Below are positions 55,066-64,000 of a stretch of 64,000 bases of DNA, in pieces. The number at the start of each line of letters is the position of its first letter. The first letter of the stretch is position 1. Under the pieces are notes generated by a model. That model saw only the letters and a list, made by a program, of their open reading frames with translations, had not been told where the DNA came from and did no database searches. Source of the stretch: Barrientosiimonas humi (GTDB lineage Bacteria; Actinomycetota; Actinomycetes; Actinomycetales; Dermatophilaceae); contig NZ_VFOK01000002.1 in NCBI RefSeq assembly GCF_006716095.1, forward strand, positions 186,001-250,000. Reading direction: 5' to 3'. Made by a program: the position numbers and the translations under genes.

Positions 55066-56364
55066 TCACGCGCCGCCGGGTGCCTTCTGGTAGACGTCGG
55101 GGATCCCGTCGGCATCGGTGTCGAGTGTCTCGGACTCCTGGATGCGGCGATACACCTTGTTGCGCGTACGCAGCACGAGCGCTGCGAGCAGCGCCGACAG
55201 CAGCGAACCGGTGAGCACACCGATCTTCACGTGCTCGTCGGCGTCGGAGCCGGCGCCGAACGCGAGCTCGCCGATCAGCAGCGACACGGTGAAGCCGATC
55301 CCGGCCAGCAGGCTGAGCCCGACCACGTCGGCCCAGGCGAGGTCGTCGTCCAGCTCGGCCCGGGTGAACTTGGACATGAAGAACGTCGCGCCGAGCACGC
55401 CGATGACCTTGCCGAGCACCAGACCGGCGACGATGCCGAGGGTGATCGGGTCGCGGAACGCCGCGGCCAGGCCGCCGCCGACGACGGTCACGCCGGCGGC
55501 GAAGAACGCGAAGACCGGCACGCACAGGCCGGCCGACAGCGGCCGCACGCGGTGCTCGAAACGGGTGCACAGCGACGGCTCGCCCTCGGCGAGCGGCCGC
55601 ACCGGCACGAGCAGGCCGAGCACGACGCCGGCGATGGTGGCGTGCACGCCGGACTTGTAGACCAGCACCCAGGTGATGATGCCGATCGGGATCAGCAGCC
55701 ACGGCGAGCGGACCCCGCGGCGCACGAGCAGCCAGAAGACGATCATCGGCAGCACGCCCAGGCCGAGGTAGACCAGGTTCAGGTCGCTGGTGAAGAAGAT
55801 CGCGATGATCGTGATGGCGATCAGGTCGTCGACGACCGCCAGGGTCAGCAGGAACGAGCGCAGCGCCGACGGGAGGTACTGCCCGAGCACGGCGAGCACG
55901 GCCAGCGCGAACGCGATGTCGGTGGCGCTCGGGATCGCCCAGCCGGTGAGGTTGCCGTCGCCGATGCTGTTGACCAGCACGTAGATCAGGGCGGGCATGG
56001 CGACGCCGCAGACGGCGGCGACGATCGGCACGGCGGCCTTCGCGCGGTCGCGCAGGTCGCCGACGACGAACTCGTGCTTGAGCTCCAGACCGACCACGAA
56101 GAAGAAGATCGCGAGCAGGCCGTCGGAGGCCCAGTGGGCCAGGCTCATCTCGAGGCCGAGCGAGGCCGGCCCGACCTTCAGGTCGCGCAGGCCGGTGTAG
56201 CCGTCACGCCACGGCGAGTTGGCCCACACCAGGGCGGCGACGGCGGCCAGCAGCAGCAGCGCGCCACCGACGGTCTCGGCGCGCAGCACATCGGCGACGC
56301 GCTTGGCCTCGGGCCACTCGCCCCGGCTGAACAGGCGGGGCTTGGAGGGAAGGAGGTTGGACAC
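55066..56364 (-). CDS. nhaA: Na+/H+ antiporter NhaA
   Basis: 432 residues with eleven to twelve helices. The ion-binding region P-S-A-T-D-I-A-F-A and L-A-V-V-D-D-L contain the essential aspartates. It exchanges sodium for protons across the membrane. The C-terminal extension D-T-D-A-D-G-I-P-D-V-Y-Q is a thrombospondin-3/EF-hand-like calcium loop. AGGAGG precedes GTG 56364. The mRNA has a structured 100-base leader (56365-56463). Confidence 0.95.
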   Translation of the reverse strand: MSNLLPSKPRLFSRGEWPEAKRVADVLRAETVGGALLLLAAVAALVWANSPWRDGYTGLRDLKVGPASLGLEMSLAHWASDGLLAIFFFVVGLELKHEFVVGDLRDRAKAAVPIVAAVCGVAMPALIYVLVNSIGDGNLTGWAIPSATDIAFALAVLAVLGQYLPSALRSFLLTLAVVDDLIAITIIAIFFTSDLNLVYLGLGVLPMIVFWLLVRRGVRSPWLLIPIGIITWVLVYKSGVHATIAGVVLGLLVPVRPLAEGEPSLCTRFEHRVRPLSAGLCVPVFAFFAAGVTVVGGGLAAAFRDPITLGIVAGLVLGKVIGVLGATFFMSKFTRAELDDDLAWADVVGLSLLAGIGFTVSLLIGELAFGAGSDADEHVKIGVLTGSLLSALLAALVLRTRNKVYRRIQESETLDTDADGIPDVYQKAPGGA

Positions 56365-56463
56365 GAACGGGCCTCCTGGGGGAGTCGACGGGGTGTTTTC
56401 ACCCCGTGCCGCCAGGACCGGTCGGCCGGGGTGGCCGACCAGACTTCCCGGCTCACCGGGTCC
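56365..56463 (-). promoter_or_regulatory. Structured nhaA leader RNA (candidate riboregulator)
   Basis: On the minus strand TAGGCT (56470-56465) would start the RNA at about 56463, the first base of an outer stem GGACC (56463-56459) / GGTCC (56419-56415). Inside are a short CCGG hairpin and GGTCGGCC-N5-GGCCGACC (56440-56420), joined by GGAAGTCT. A third hairpin, ACGGGGTG-AAAA-CACCCCGT (56407-56388), lies just before the AGGAGG site. I could not match it to a known riboswitch. Confidence 0.6.
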
Positions 56464-56565
56464 CAGCCTACCGACGTTCTTGACGCGTCCTTGACGGCGT
56501 CCGGGAGCCGGAAGCCCCGGGCCGCCCCGAGGACGGGACGCGGCGGGCGCCGCCGGGCACGACGA

Positions 56566-56597
56566 GGGCCGGGTGACCGCTGTCGGTCACCCGGCCC
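56566..56597 (-). terminator. Terminator of acs
   Basis: 13-base perfect arms (56566-56578, 56585-56597), six-base loop, 16 bases past the acs stop. Confidence 0.75.
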
Positions 56598-56612
56598 CGG
56601 TCGTACGTCGGA

Positions 56613-58595
<1,983 letters not shown>

Positions 58596-58706
58596 CACGA
58601 CCTCCTCGTCGTCTCAGGGGCTCCTGCTGGTCAAGCCAACCGCGCGAACGGGCGCGCGGCAACCTACCCAGGGGTTCATTCCGCTCGGCGGTCGCGGACG
58701 CCCGAC

Positions 58707-59411
58707 TCAGCCTGCGCGCAGGGCGTAGCGGCGCTCGGGGCGGCCGACGCGGCCGTACTGCTGGCGGGCGGTGGCCGCGCCGGTCTCGACGAAGTGCTCG
58801 AGGTAGCGCCGCGCGGTCACCCGCGACAGTCCCAGCTGCTCGGCGCACTCGGTGGCCGACAGCTCCCCGTCGGCGAGCGCGGCGAGCACCAGGTCGCCGG
58901 TCTGCCGGTTGAGACCCTTGGGCAGCGGCGTCGTGCCGTGCTCGGCCCGCACGCCGAAGACCTGGTCGATGTCGGACTGCTCGGCAGCCTGCTCGCCCGC
59001 GGAGGCGAGCGCGTCGAGGCGACTGCGCGCCCGGCGCACGTCCGCGAGCCGGGCCTGCAGGTCGTCGCGGGTGAACGGCTTGACCAGATAGCCGACGGCA
59101 CCGGCCGCCTGGGCCTGCTGCACCGCGTCGACGTCGCGCTCGGCGGTCACCATGAGCACGTCGCTGGTGACCCCGGCCGCGCGCATCCGGCGCAGCACCT
59201 CCAGGCCGGAGAGGTCGGGCAGGTGCACGTCGAGCAGCACCACGTCGGGGCGCTCGCGCTCGGCCAGCCGCAGCGCCTCGGCGCCGTCGCGGGCGGACCC
59301 GACCACGCTGAATCCCTCGACCTGCTCGACGAACCCGGTGTGCACCTTGGCGACCAGGAAGTCGTCGTCGACGACCAGCACGCGCAGCGGCGGCGAGGGG
59401 TCGGCGGGCAT
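58707..59411 (-). CDS. CitB/DcuR-type response regulator
   Basis: 234 residues. The receiver domain has D-D-D-F near the start, the phospho-acceptor aspartate in L-L-D-V-H-L-P-D and Lys in L-V-K-P-F. The output domain (S-A-T-E-C-A-E-Q-L-G-L-S-R-V-T-A-R-R-Y-L-E-H-F) is the helix-turn-helix of the citrate/C4-dicarboxylate regulators. It pairs with the kinase upstream and probably controls tctCBA. TAGCGT ends seven bases before ATG 59411. Confidence 0.9.
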   Translation of the reverse strand: MPADPSPPLRVLVVDDDFLVAKVHTGFVEQVEGFSVVGSARDGAEALRLAERERPDVVLLDVHLPDLSGLEVLRRMRAAGVTSDVLMVTAERDVDAVQQAQAAGAVGYLVKPFTRDDLQARLADVRRARSRLDALASAGEQAAEQSDIDQVFGVRAEHGTTPLPKGLNRQTGDLVLAALADGELSATECAEQLGLSRVTARRYLEHFVETGAATARQQYGRVGRPERRYALRAG

Positions 59412-59418
59412 GCCGCCG

Positions 59419-59424
59419 ACGCTA
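59419..59424 (-). promoter_or_regulatory. -10 box, leaderless start of response regulator
   Basis: TAGCGT is followed by seven bases and then ATG 59411. Confidence 0.5.
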
Positions 59425-59443
59425 CTCACGCCGCGCGGGCTCG

Positions 59444-61053
59444 TCAGCGGGAACCGCCGACGACCGCGGTGAGCACCGCCCCGTGGTCGCCGTTGGTCGC
59501 CTCGACGCTGCCGCCGCCGCGCTGGCAGATCGCCTGGACCAGGGCCAGCCCGACCCCGCGCCCGGTGGCGTCGGACGGCTTGGTCGACCAGCCGCGCACG
59601 AACACCTCCTCGAGGTGGGCGGGGTCGATGCCGGGGCCGGTGTCGGCGACGCGCACGCTCACCCGGCCCTGGTCGTACGTCATGCGCACAGAGATCTCGC
59701 GGCCGTGGCCGCGGGTGGCGTCGAGCGCGTTGTCGACGAGGTTGCCGAGCACGGTGAGCACGTCGGCGGCGTGCTCGGCCGGCAGCCGCGGCAGGTGCGT
59801 CTCGGGCTCGACGTGCAGCTCGACGCCGGCCTCGGCGGCGGCGCTCGTCTTGGCCACGAGCAGCGCGGCGACCCGCGGGTCGGCCACCACGCGGGTGACG
59901 TTGGAGCTGATCTCGCTGCGCTGGCGGGACAGCTCGTCGACGAAGGCGACGGCGTCGGCGTACTCCCCGAGCTGGAGCAGGCCCGAGACGGTGTGCAGCC
60001 GGTTGTCGAACTCGTGGGTCTGCGCGCGCAGCGTCTCGGTGATGCTGGTCTGCGCGGCGACCTGGCTCTCCAGGGCCATCAGGTCGCTGCGGTCGACGAA
60101 CGTCGTGACCGTGCCGACGAACCGGCCGCGGTCGAGAGCGCGCGGCGCCGGTTGAGCACCAGGGCGCGGCCCTCGAGCACGATGAGCGTGCTGGAGCTGT
60201 CGTCGGGTCGGAGCACGAACTCCTCGACGGCAGAAGGGAGTCCGTGACCGGCGACGGGTGTGCCGACGGCGTCGGTGGACAGGTCGAGCAGCTCGCCGGC
60301 GGTGTCGTTGACGACGGTGAACTCGCCGGACGGGTTGACCCCGACCACGCCCTCGTGGATGCCGCGCAGCAGGGCTTCCTGGTGGTCGGCGAGTCCCGCG
60401 ATGTCGCTGGGCTCCAGGCCGCGGGTCTGGCGCCGGATCAGCCGGGAGATCGCGATCGACCCGAGCATGCCGAGCAGCGCGGCGACGCCGAGGAAGAGCA
60501 GCAGGTCGGGGGCGGCGTCGACCAGCCGGGCCCACAGCGACGGATAACGCTCGGCCACGAGCACCGCCCCGGCGACGCGGCCGCCGTCGTCGAGCACGGG
60601 CGCCTGGCCGGCGATCGAGGTGCGCCCGTCGATCGTGATGTCACCGGTCCACGACCGGCCCTGCTGCACCGGGATGCCGCTCGGCGACGGGTCGCCGGGG
60701 GAACCCTCGGAGGAGGCGACGGTCGCGCCGGAGCTGTCGACGACGTACACCTCCTGCGCGCCGGACAACGAGGTGGCGCGGGCGATCTCGGCGCGCAGCG
60801 CCCAGCTGTCGATGCCGCCGTCGGTGAGCTGCGTGCGCACCAGCCCGGTCGATCCGAGGTTCTCGGCGACCGCGAGCACGCGGCTGCCGCGGGTGGCGCG
60901 GAAGTCCTCGGTCGACTGCTGCACGGTGATCAGCGCGACGGCTGCCAGCACCATCCCGAGCACGACGGTCTGGAGCAGCAGGAACTGCCCGGCGATGGTC
61001 CGGGGGACCGCGCGCTGCCAGACCGAAATGACCAAAACCTCCGTTGCGTCCAC
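59444..61053 (-). pseudogene. CitA/DcuS-type sensor kinase, frameshifted
   Basis: The N-terminal part (from about GTG 61053; the exact start is unclear) has a membrane helix, an extracytoplasmic Cache/PAS-like sensor (Y-V-V-D-S-S-G-A-T-V-A-S-S-E-G), a second helix and a PAS domain. It shifts frame near 60138-60144 after V-L-N-R-R-R-A-L. The C-terminal part carries H-E-F-D-N-R-L-H (phosphorylated histidine), N-L-V-D-N-A-L-D-A and D-T-G-P-G-I-D. Removing one base gives a continuous kinase of about 537 residues. It would sense a di- or tricarboxylate. As everything else is intact, a sequencing error is possible. Confidence 0.75.
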
Positions 61054-61141
61054 AAGCGTGACCTGCGCCACCGCCCCGGCCAGTATCGGCCCAGCGCGGC
61101 GTCTCGAGCTCACCGGCCGCGCAGGAAGCGAGGTAGGTCGG

Positions 61142-62134
61142 ATGCCCCCCACCCCCACCCGACGCAGCATGCTGCTCGGGAGCCTGGGTGCCCTGGCGGC
61201 GCTGCCGATGGTCAGCGCGTGCGGCGTCACCCGTGGCGACCAGTCGGGCAACACCCGGCTGCGGATGATGATCCCCAACAGCCCCGGCGGCGGGTACGAC
61301 CTCACCGGTCGCGCAGCCGTGCGGGTGATGGAGGACGAGGAGATCACCGGCCGGTTCGAGGTCTTCAACGTCATCGGCGCCAGCGGCACCGTCGCGATGG
61401 CGCGGCTGATGAACGAGCGCGGCAACGAGGACCTGATGATGTCGATGGGTCTCGGCGTGGTCGGTGCGACCTACACCAACAAGTCCGACGCCCGGGTCAC
61501 CGGCGCGACCCCGCTCGCGCGGCTCATCGAGGAGTCCGAGGGCGTGATCGTCCCGCGCAGCTCCCCGTTCCGCACGATCGACGACCTGCTCGCCGCGTGG
61601 AAGCGCGACCCGCGCGGCCTCACGGTCGGCGGCGGCTCCGCGCCCGGCGGTCCCGACCACCTGTTCCCGATGGAGCTCGCCCGCACGACCGGCATCTCTC
61701 CGCGCAACGTCAACTTCGTGTCGTACGACGGTGGCGGCGACCTGCTCGCCGCGCTGCTCGGCAGCAAGGTCGGGTTCGGCACGAGCGGCCTCGGGGAGTA
61801 CAAGTCGCAGATCGCGAGCGGCTCGCTGCGCGTGCTCGCCGTGTCGGGCGAGAAGCGCACGAGCGGGGTGAACGCCCCCACGCTCAAGGAGGCGGGCACC
61901 GACCTGACCTTCATCAACTGGCGCGGGGTGCTCGCCCCGCCCGGCATCAGCAGCGCGCGGCGCACCGAGCTGATCGGGCTGCTGCAGCAGATGCACGCCT
62001 CGCAGGCGTGGAAGGACGTGCTCACCGAGAACGACTGGACCGACGCCTGGATGACCGGAGACGCGTTCACCTCGTTCCTGCGCTCGCAGGACCAGCGGGT
62101 GGCGCGCACCCTGAAGGAGCTGGGGCTGATATGA
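61142..62134 (+). CDS. tctC: Tripartite tricarboxylate transporter binding protein
   Basis: 330 residues. The leader has twin arginines (T-R-R-S-M-L-L-G) and a lipobox V-S-A-C, so it is probably a Tat-exported lipoprotein. The mature part shows [18 protein letters not shown] and F-V-S-Y-D-G-G-G-D, the TctC fold. It captures a carboxylate for TctAB. It is 88 bases from, and divergent to, the CitA-type kinase. Confidence 0.9.
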   Translation: MPPTPTRRSMLLGSLGALAALPMVSACGVTRGDQSGNTRLRMMIPNSPGGGYDLTGRAAVRVMEDEEITGRFEVFNVIGASGTVAMARLMNERGNEDLMMSMGLGVVGATYTNKSDARVTGATPLARLIEESEGVIVPRSSPFRTIDDLLAAWKRDPRGLTVGGGSAPGGPDHLFPMELARTTGISPRNVNFVSYDGGGDLLAALLGSKVGFGTSGLGEYKSQIASGSLRVLAVSGEKRTSGVNAPTLKEAGTDLTFINWRGVLAPPGISSARRTELIGLLQQMHASQAWKDVLTENDWTDAWMTGDAFTSFLRSQDQRVARTLKELGLI

Positions 62135-62682
62135 GCCACGTCGACGACAGCCACCTCGACGACCACGACGGGTCGGACGCCCCGACGCGCCCGGTCCCGG
62201 CGCACGACTGGAGCCAGCTCGGCCTCGCCGCCGGCCTGGTCGTCGTCGCCGTCGTGATCCTGGTCGACGCCGCGGGCCTGCGGCAGGACTTCGCCCAGAT
62301 CGACCCGATCGGTCCGCGGGTCTTCCCGCAGATCGTCGCCGTCGGCCTGATCGTGCTCGCGGTGCTGCTGACGATCGCGACGTTCCGCGGGTCGGTGCCC
62401 GAGGGCGCCGAGGGCGAGGACGTCGACCTGTCGAACCCGCCGGACTGGAAGACGCTCGGCGCGTTGTTCTGCGCGTTCCTGTTCCTCGTCGCGACGGTCG
62501 ACGTGCTCGGCTGGACCATCTCCTCCGCGCTGTTCTTCACCGCCACGACGTACGTCCTCGGCAGCCGCAGCTGGGTGCGCAACCTGCTCATCGGCACGGC
62601 CCTGGGGCTGTTCACCTTCTACGCCTTCTACTCCGGCCTCGGCGTCATGCTGCCGGCCGGGATCCTGGACGGAATCCTCTGA
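62131..62682 (+). CDS. tctB: Tripartite tricarboxylate transporter small membrane subunit
   Basis: 183 residues with four helices, the usual topology of Tct[10 protein letters not shown] lies after helix 1, as in other family members. The ATG overlaps the tctC stop as ATGA, and its own stop overlaps the tctA start as TGATG. Confidence 0.9.
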   Translation: MSHVDDSHLDDHDGSDAPTRPVPAHDWSQLGLAAGLVVVAVVILVDAAGLRQDFAQIDPIGPRVFPQIVAVGLIVLAVLLTIATFRGSVPEGAEGEDVDLSNPPDWKTLGALFCAFLFLVATVDVLGWTISSALFFTATTYVLGSRSWVRNLLIGTALGLFTFYAFYSGLGVMLPAGILDGIL

Positions 62683-64000
62683 TGGGCAACTTCGCCAACC
62701 TGCTCGACGGGTTCGCCTCGGCGATCACGCCGATGAACCTGCTGTTCGCCTGCCTCGGCGTGCTGCTCGGCACGGCGGTGGGAGTGCTGCCCGGCATCGG
62801 GCCGGCCATGACGGTCGCGCTGCTGCTGCCACTGACGTACAACGTCGACGCGTCGGCCGCGTTCATCATGTTCGCCGGCATCTTCTACGGCGGCATGTAC
62901 GGCGGGTCGACCACCTCGATCCTGCTCAACACCCCGGGTGAGTCCTCGTCGGTCGTCACCGCCCTCGAGGGCAACAAGATGGCGCGCAAGGGGCGGGCCG
63001 CCCAGGCGCTCGCGACCGCGGCCATCGGGTCGTTCATCGCCGGCGGCATCGGCACCGCGCTGCTCGCGATGTTCGCGCCGACCATCGCGACCCAGGCGGT
63101 CAAGCTCGGCGACCCCTCCTACCTCGCGATCATGCTGTTGGCGCTCGTCGCGGTCACCGCGGTGCTGGGCTCCTCGAAGCTGCGCGGGTTCGTCTCGCTG
63201 TTCCTCGGCCTGGCCATCGGCCTGGTCGGCATCGACAGCCTCACCGGCCAGAACCGGCTCACCTTCGGGCTGCCGCTGCTGTCGGAGGGCATCGACATCG
63301 TCGTCATCGCGGTGGCGATCTTCGCGGTCGGCGAGGCGCTGTGGGTCGCGGCCCACCTGCGTCGCCGCCCGCTGGAGGTCATCCCGGTCGGACGGCCGTG
63401 GATGGGGCGCGAGGACTGGAGCCGCTCGTGGAAGCCGTGGCTGCGCGGCACCGCCTACGGCTTCCCGTTCGGCGCGGTGCCCGCCGGCGGCGCCGAGCTG
63501 CCGACCTTCCTGTCGTACGTCACCGAGCGTCGGCTCTCCAAGCACCCGGAGGAGTTCGGCAAGGGCGCCATCGAGGGCGTCGCCGGTCCGGAGGCCGCCA
63601 ACAACGCCTCGGCGTCGGGCACGCTCGTGCCGATGCTGGCGCTCGGCCTGCCGACCAACGCCACCGCCGCGGTGATGCTCGCCGCGATGATGGGCTACGG
63701 CATCGACCCCGGGCCGTCGCTGTTCGAGGAGCAGGGTCCGCTGGTCTGGACGCTGATCGCCAGCCTGTTCATCGGCAACTTCCTGCTGCTGGTGCTCAAC
63801 CTGCCGCTCGCCCCGGTGTGGGCCAAGCTGCTGCGGGTGCCGCGGCCCTACCTGTACGCCGGCATCCTGTTCTTCGCCGCGCTCGGCGCGCTCGCGGTCA
63901 ACCTGCAGTGGTTCGACCTGGCGCTGCTGCTGTTCTTCGGCGCGCTCGGCTTCGGGATGCGGCGCTGGGGCCTGCCGGTGCTGCCGCTGATCATCGGCGT
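62682..64000 (+). CDS. tctA: Tripartite tricarboxylate transporter large membrane subunit (3' end outside window)
   Basis: 439 codons are visible; the gene runs off the window. [23 protein letters not shown] and [12 protein letters not shown] are TctA signatures. It is the main transport channel, driven by the ion gradient with TctB and TctC. Confidence 0.95.
   Translation, partial: MGNFANLLDGFASAITPMNLLFACLGVLLGTAVGVLPGIGPAMTVALLLPLTYNVDASAAFIMFAGIFYGGMYGGSTTSILLNTPGESSSVVTALEGNKMARKGRAAQALATAAIGSFIAGGIGTALLAMFAPTIATQAVKLGDPSYLAIMLLALVAVTAVLGSSKLRGFVSLFLGLAIGLVGIDSLTGQNRLTFGLPLLSEGIDIVVIAVAIFAVGEALWVAAHLRRRPLEVIPVGRPWMGREDWSRSWKPWLRGTAYGFPFGAVPAGGAELPTFLSYVTERRLSKHPEEFGKGAIEGVAGPEAANNASASGTLVPMLALGLPTNATAAVMLAAMMGYGIDPGPSLFEEQGPLVWTLIASLFIGNFLLLVLNLPLAPVWAKLLRVPRPYLYAGILFFAALGALAVNLQWFDLALLLFFGALGFGMRRWGLPVLPLIIG

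Noticed and set aside
56365-56463. Assignment of the nhaA leader to the cobalamin or sodium riboswitch family
   Set aside because: Some short segments look similar, but the order of conserved elements does not fit, and no covariance search could be run.

Overview
The window is chromosomal DNA of a high-GC actinobacterium. The coding bias, WhiB and GlxR-type Crp regulators, frequent GTG starts, class F sortase and PASTA-type penicillin-binding protein all fit. Gene order matches mycobacteria and streptomycetes in two long blocks. The details suggest Micrococcales (Dermacoccaceae or Intrasporangiaceae-like), but that placement is inference. No prophage, CRISPR array or insertion sequence was seen.

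Layout. (1) 1-3569: an aromatic O-demethylation locus with the 5' end of an intradiol dioxygenase, a GcoA/CYP255-like P450, a reductase with a C-terminal 2Fe-2S domain, and an AraC regulator. (2) 3600-9886: tRNA-Ser(CGA), a frameshifted lactate-monooxygenase-like gene, a three-gene operon (ParB-like, LytR_C, BtuF-like), a HerA-like ATPase, tRNA-Ser(GGA) with a duplicated 3' end, and a second LytR_C lipoprotein. (3) 9904-14846: the core block ffs, dnaX, plsC-like, recR, DUF5063. (4) 14872-22387: an accessory block, a five-gene operon (Fe-S oxidoreductase, FAD oxidase, small protein, APC permease, LLM flavoprotein) divergent from a FadR-type repressor and a Cache-domain protein. It sits between recR and ask and ends in a dispersed palindromic repeat. 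(5) 22509-25900: ask with an internal beta-subunit start, asd, and an asd paralogue lacking the catalytic cysteine. (6) 26119-29488: two convergent acyl-CoA ligases. (7) 29626-38173: membrane and surface genes (tandem DUF2207-like pair, sortase F, DUF4397 protein, CopD-like) and an amino-acid ABC transporter. (8) 38523-58595: tRNA-Pro and a block collinear with M. tuberculosis Rv3683-Rv3667: metallophosphoesterase, ponA2, whiB4/wblA, two ArsA-type ATPases, DUF4177, RidA, MBL hydrolase, crp, nth, CoA-type NUDIX, EphE-like, holin-like, acs. Insertions relative to that order are an esterase, a DadA-like oxidase, a NUDIX, a lysozyme and nhaA. MarP and a thioredoxin-like gene are missing. (9) 58707-64000: a CitB/CitA-type two-component system, with the kinase frameshifted, divergent from tctCBA, which runs off the end.

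How the genes work together. The P450 locus would feed catechol-type products to the dioxygenase. The accessory operon carries a 17-bp-spaced promoter with a palindrome between the -35 and -10 boxes and a near-consensus Crp/GlxR site just downstream; crp itself is in the window. The CitAB/TctCBA block couples carboxylate sensing to uptake. At least fourteen genes begin 6-7 bases after a TANNNT box, the signature of leaderless transcription. Most gene ends carry long GC-rich hairpins without a U-tract.

Two genes are broken by one-base shifts in GC-rich sequence; assembly error cannot be excluded. Comparisons with named proteins (GcoA, M. tuberculosis genes) are from memory and were not run as alignments.
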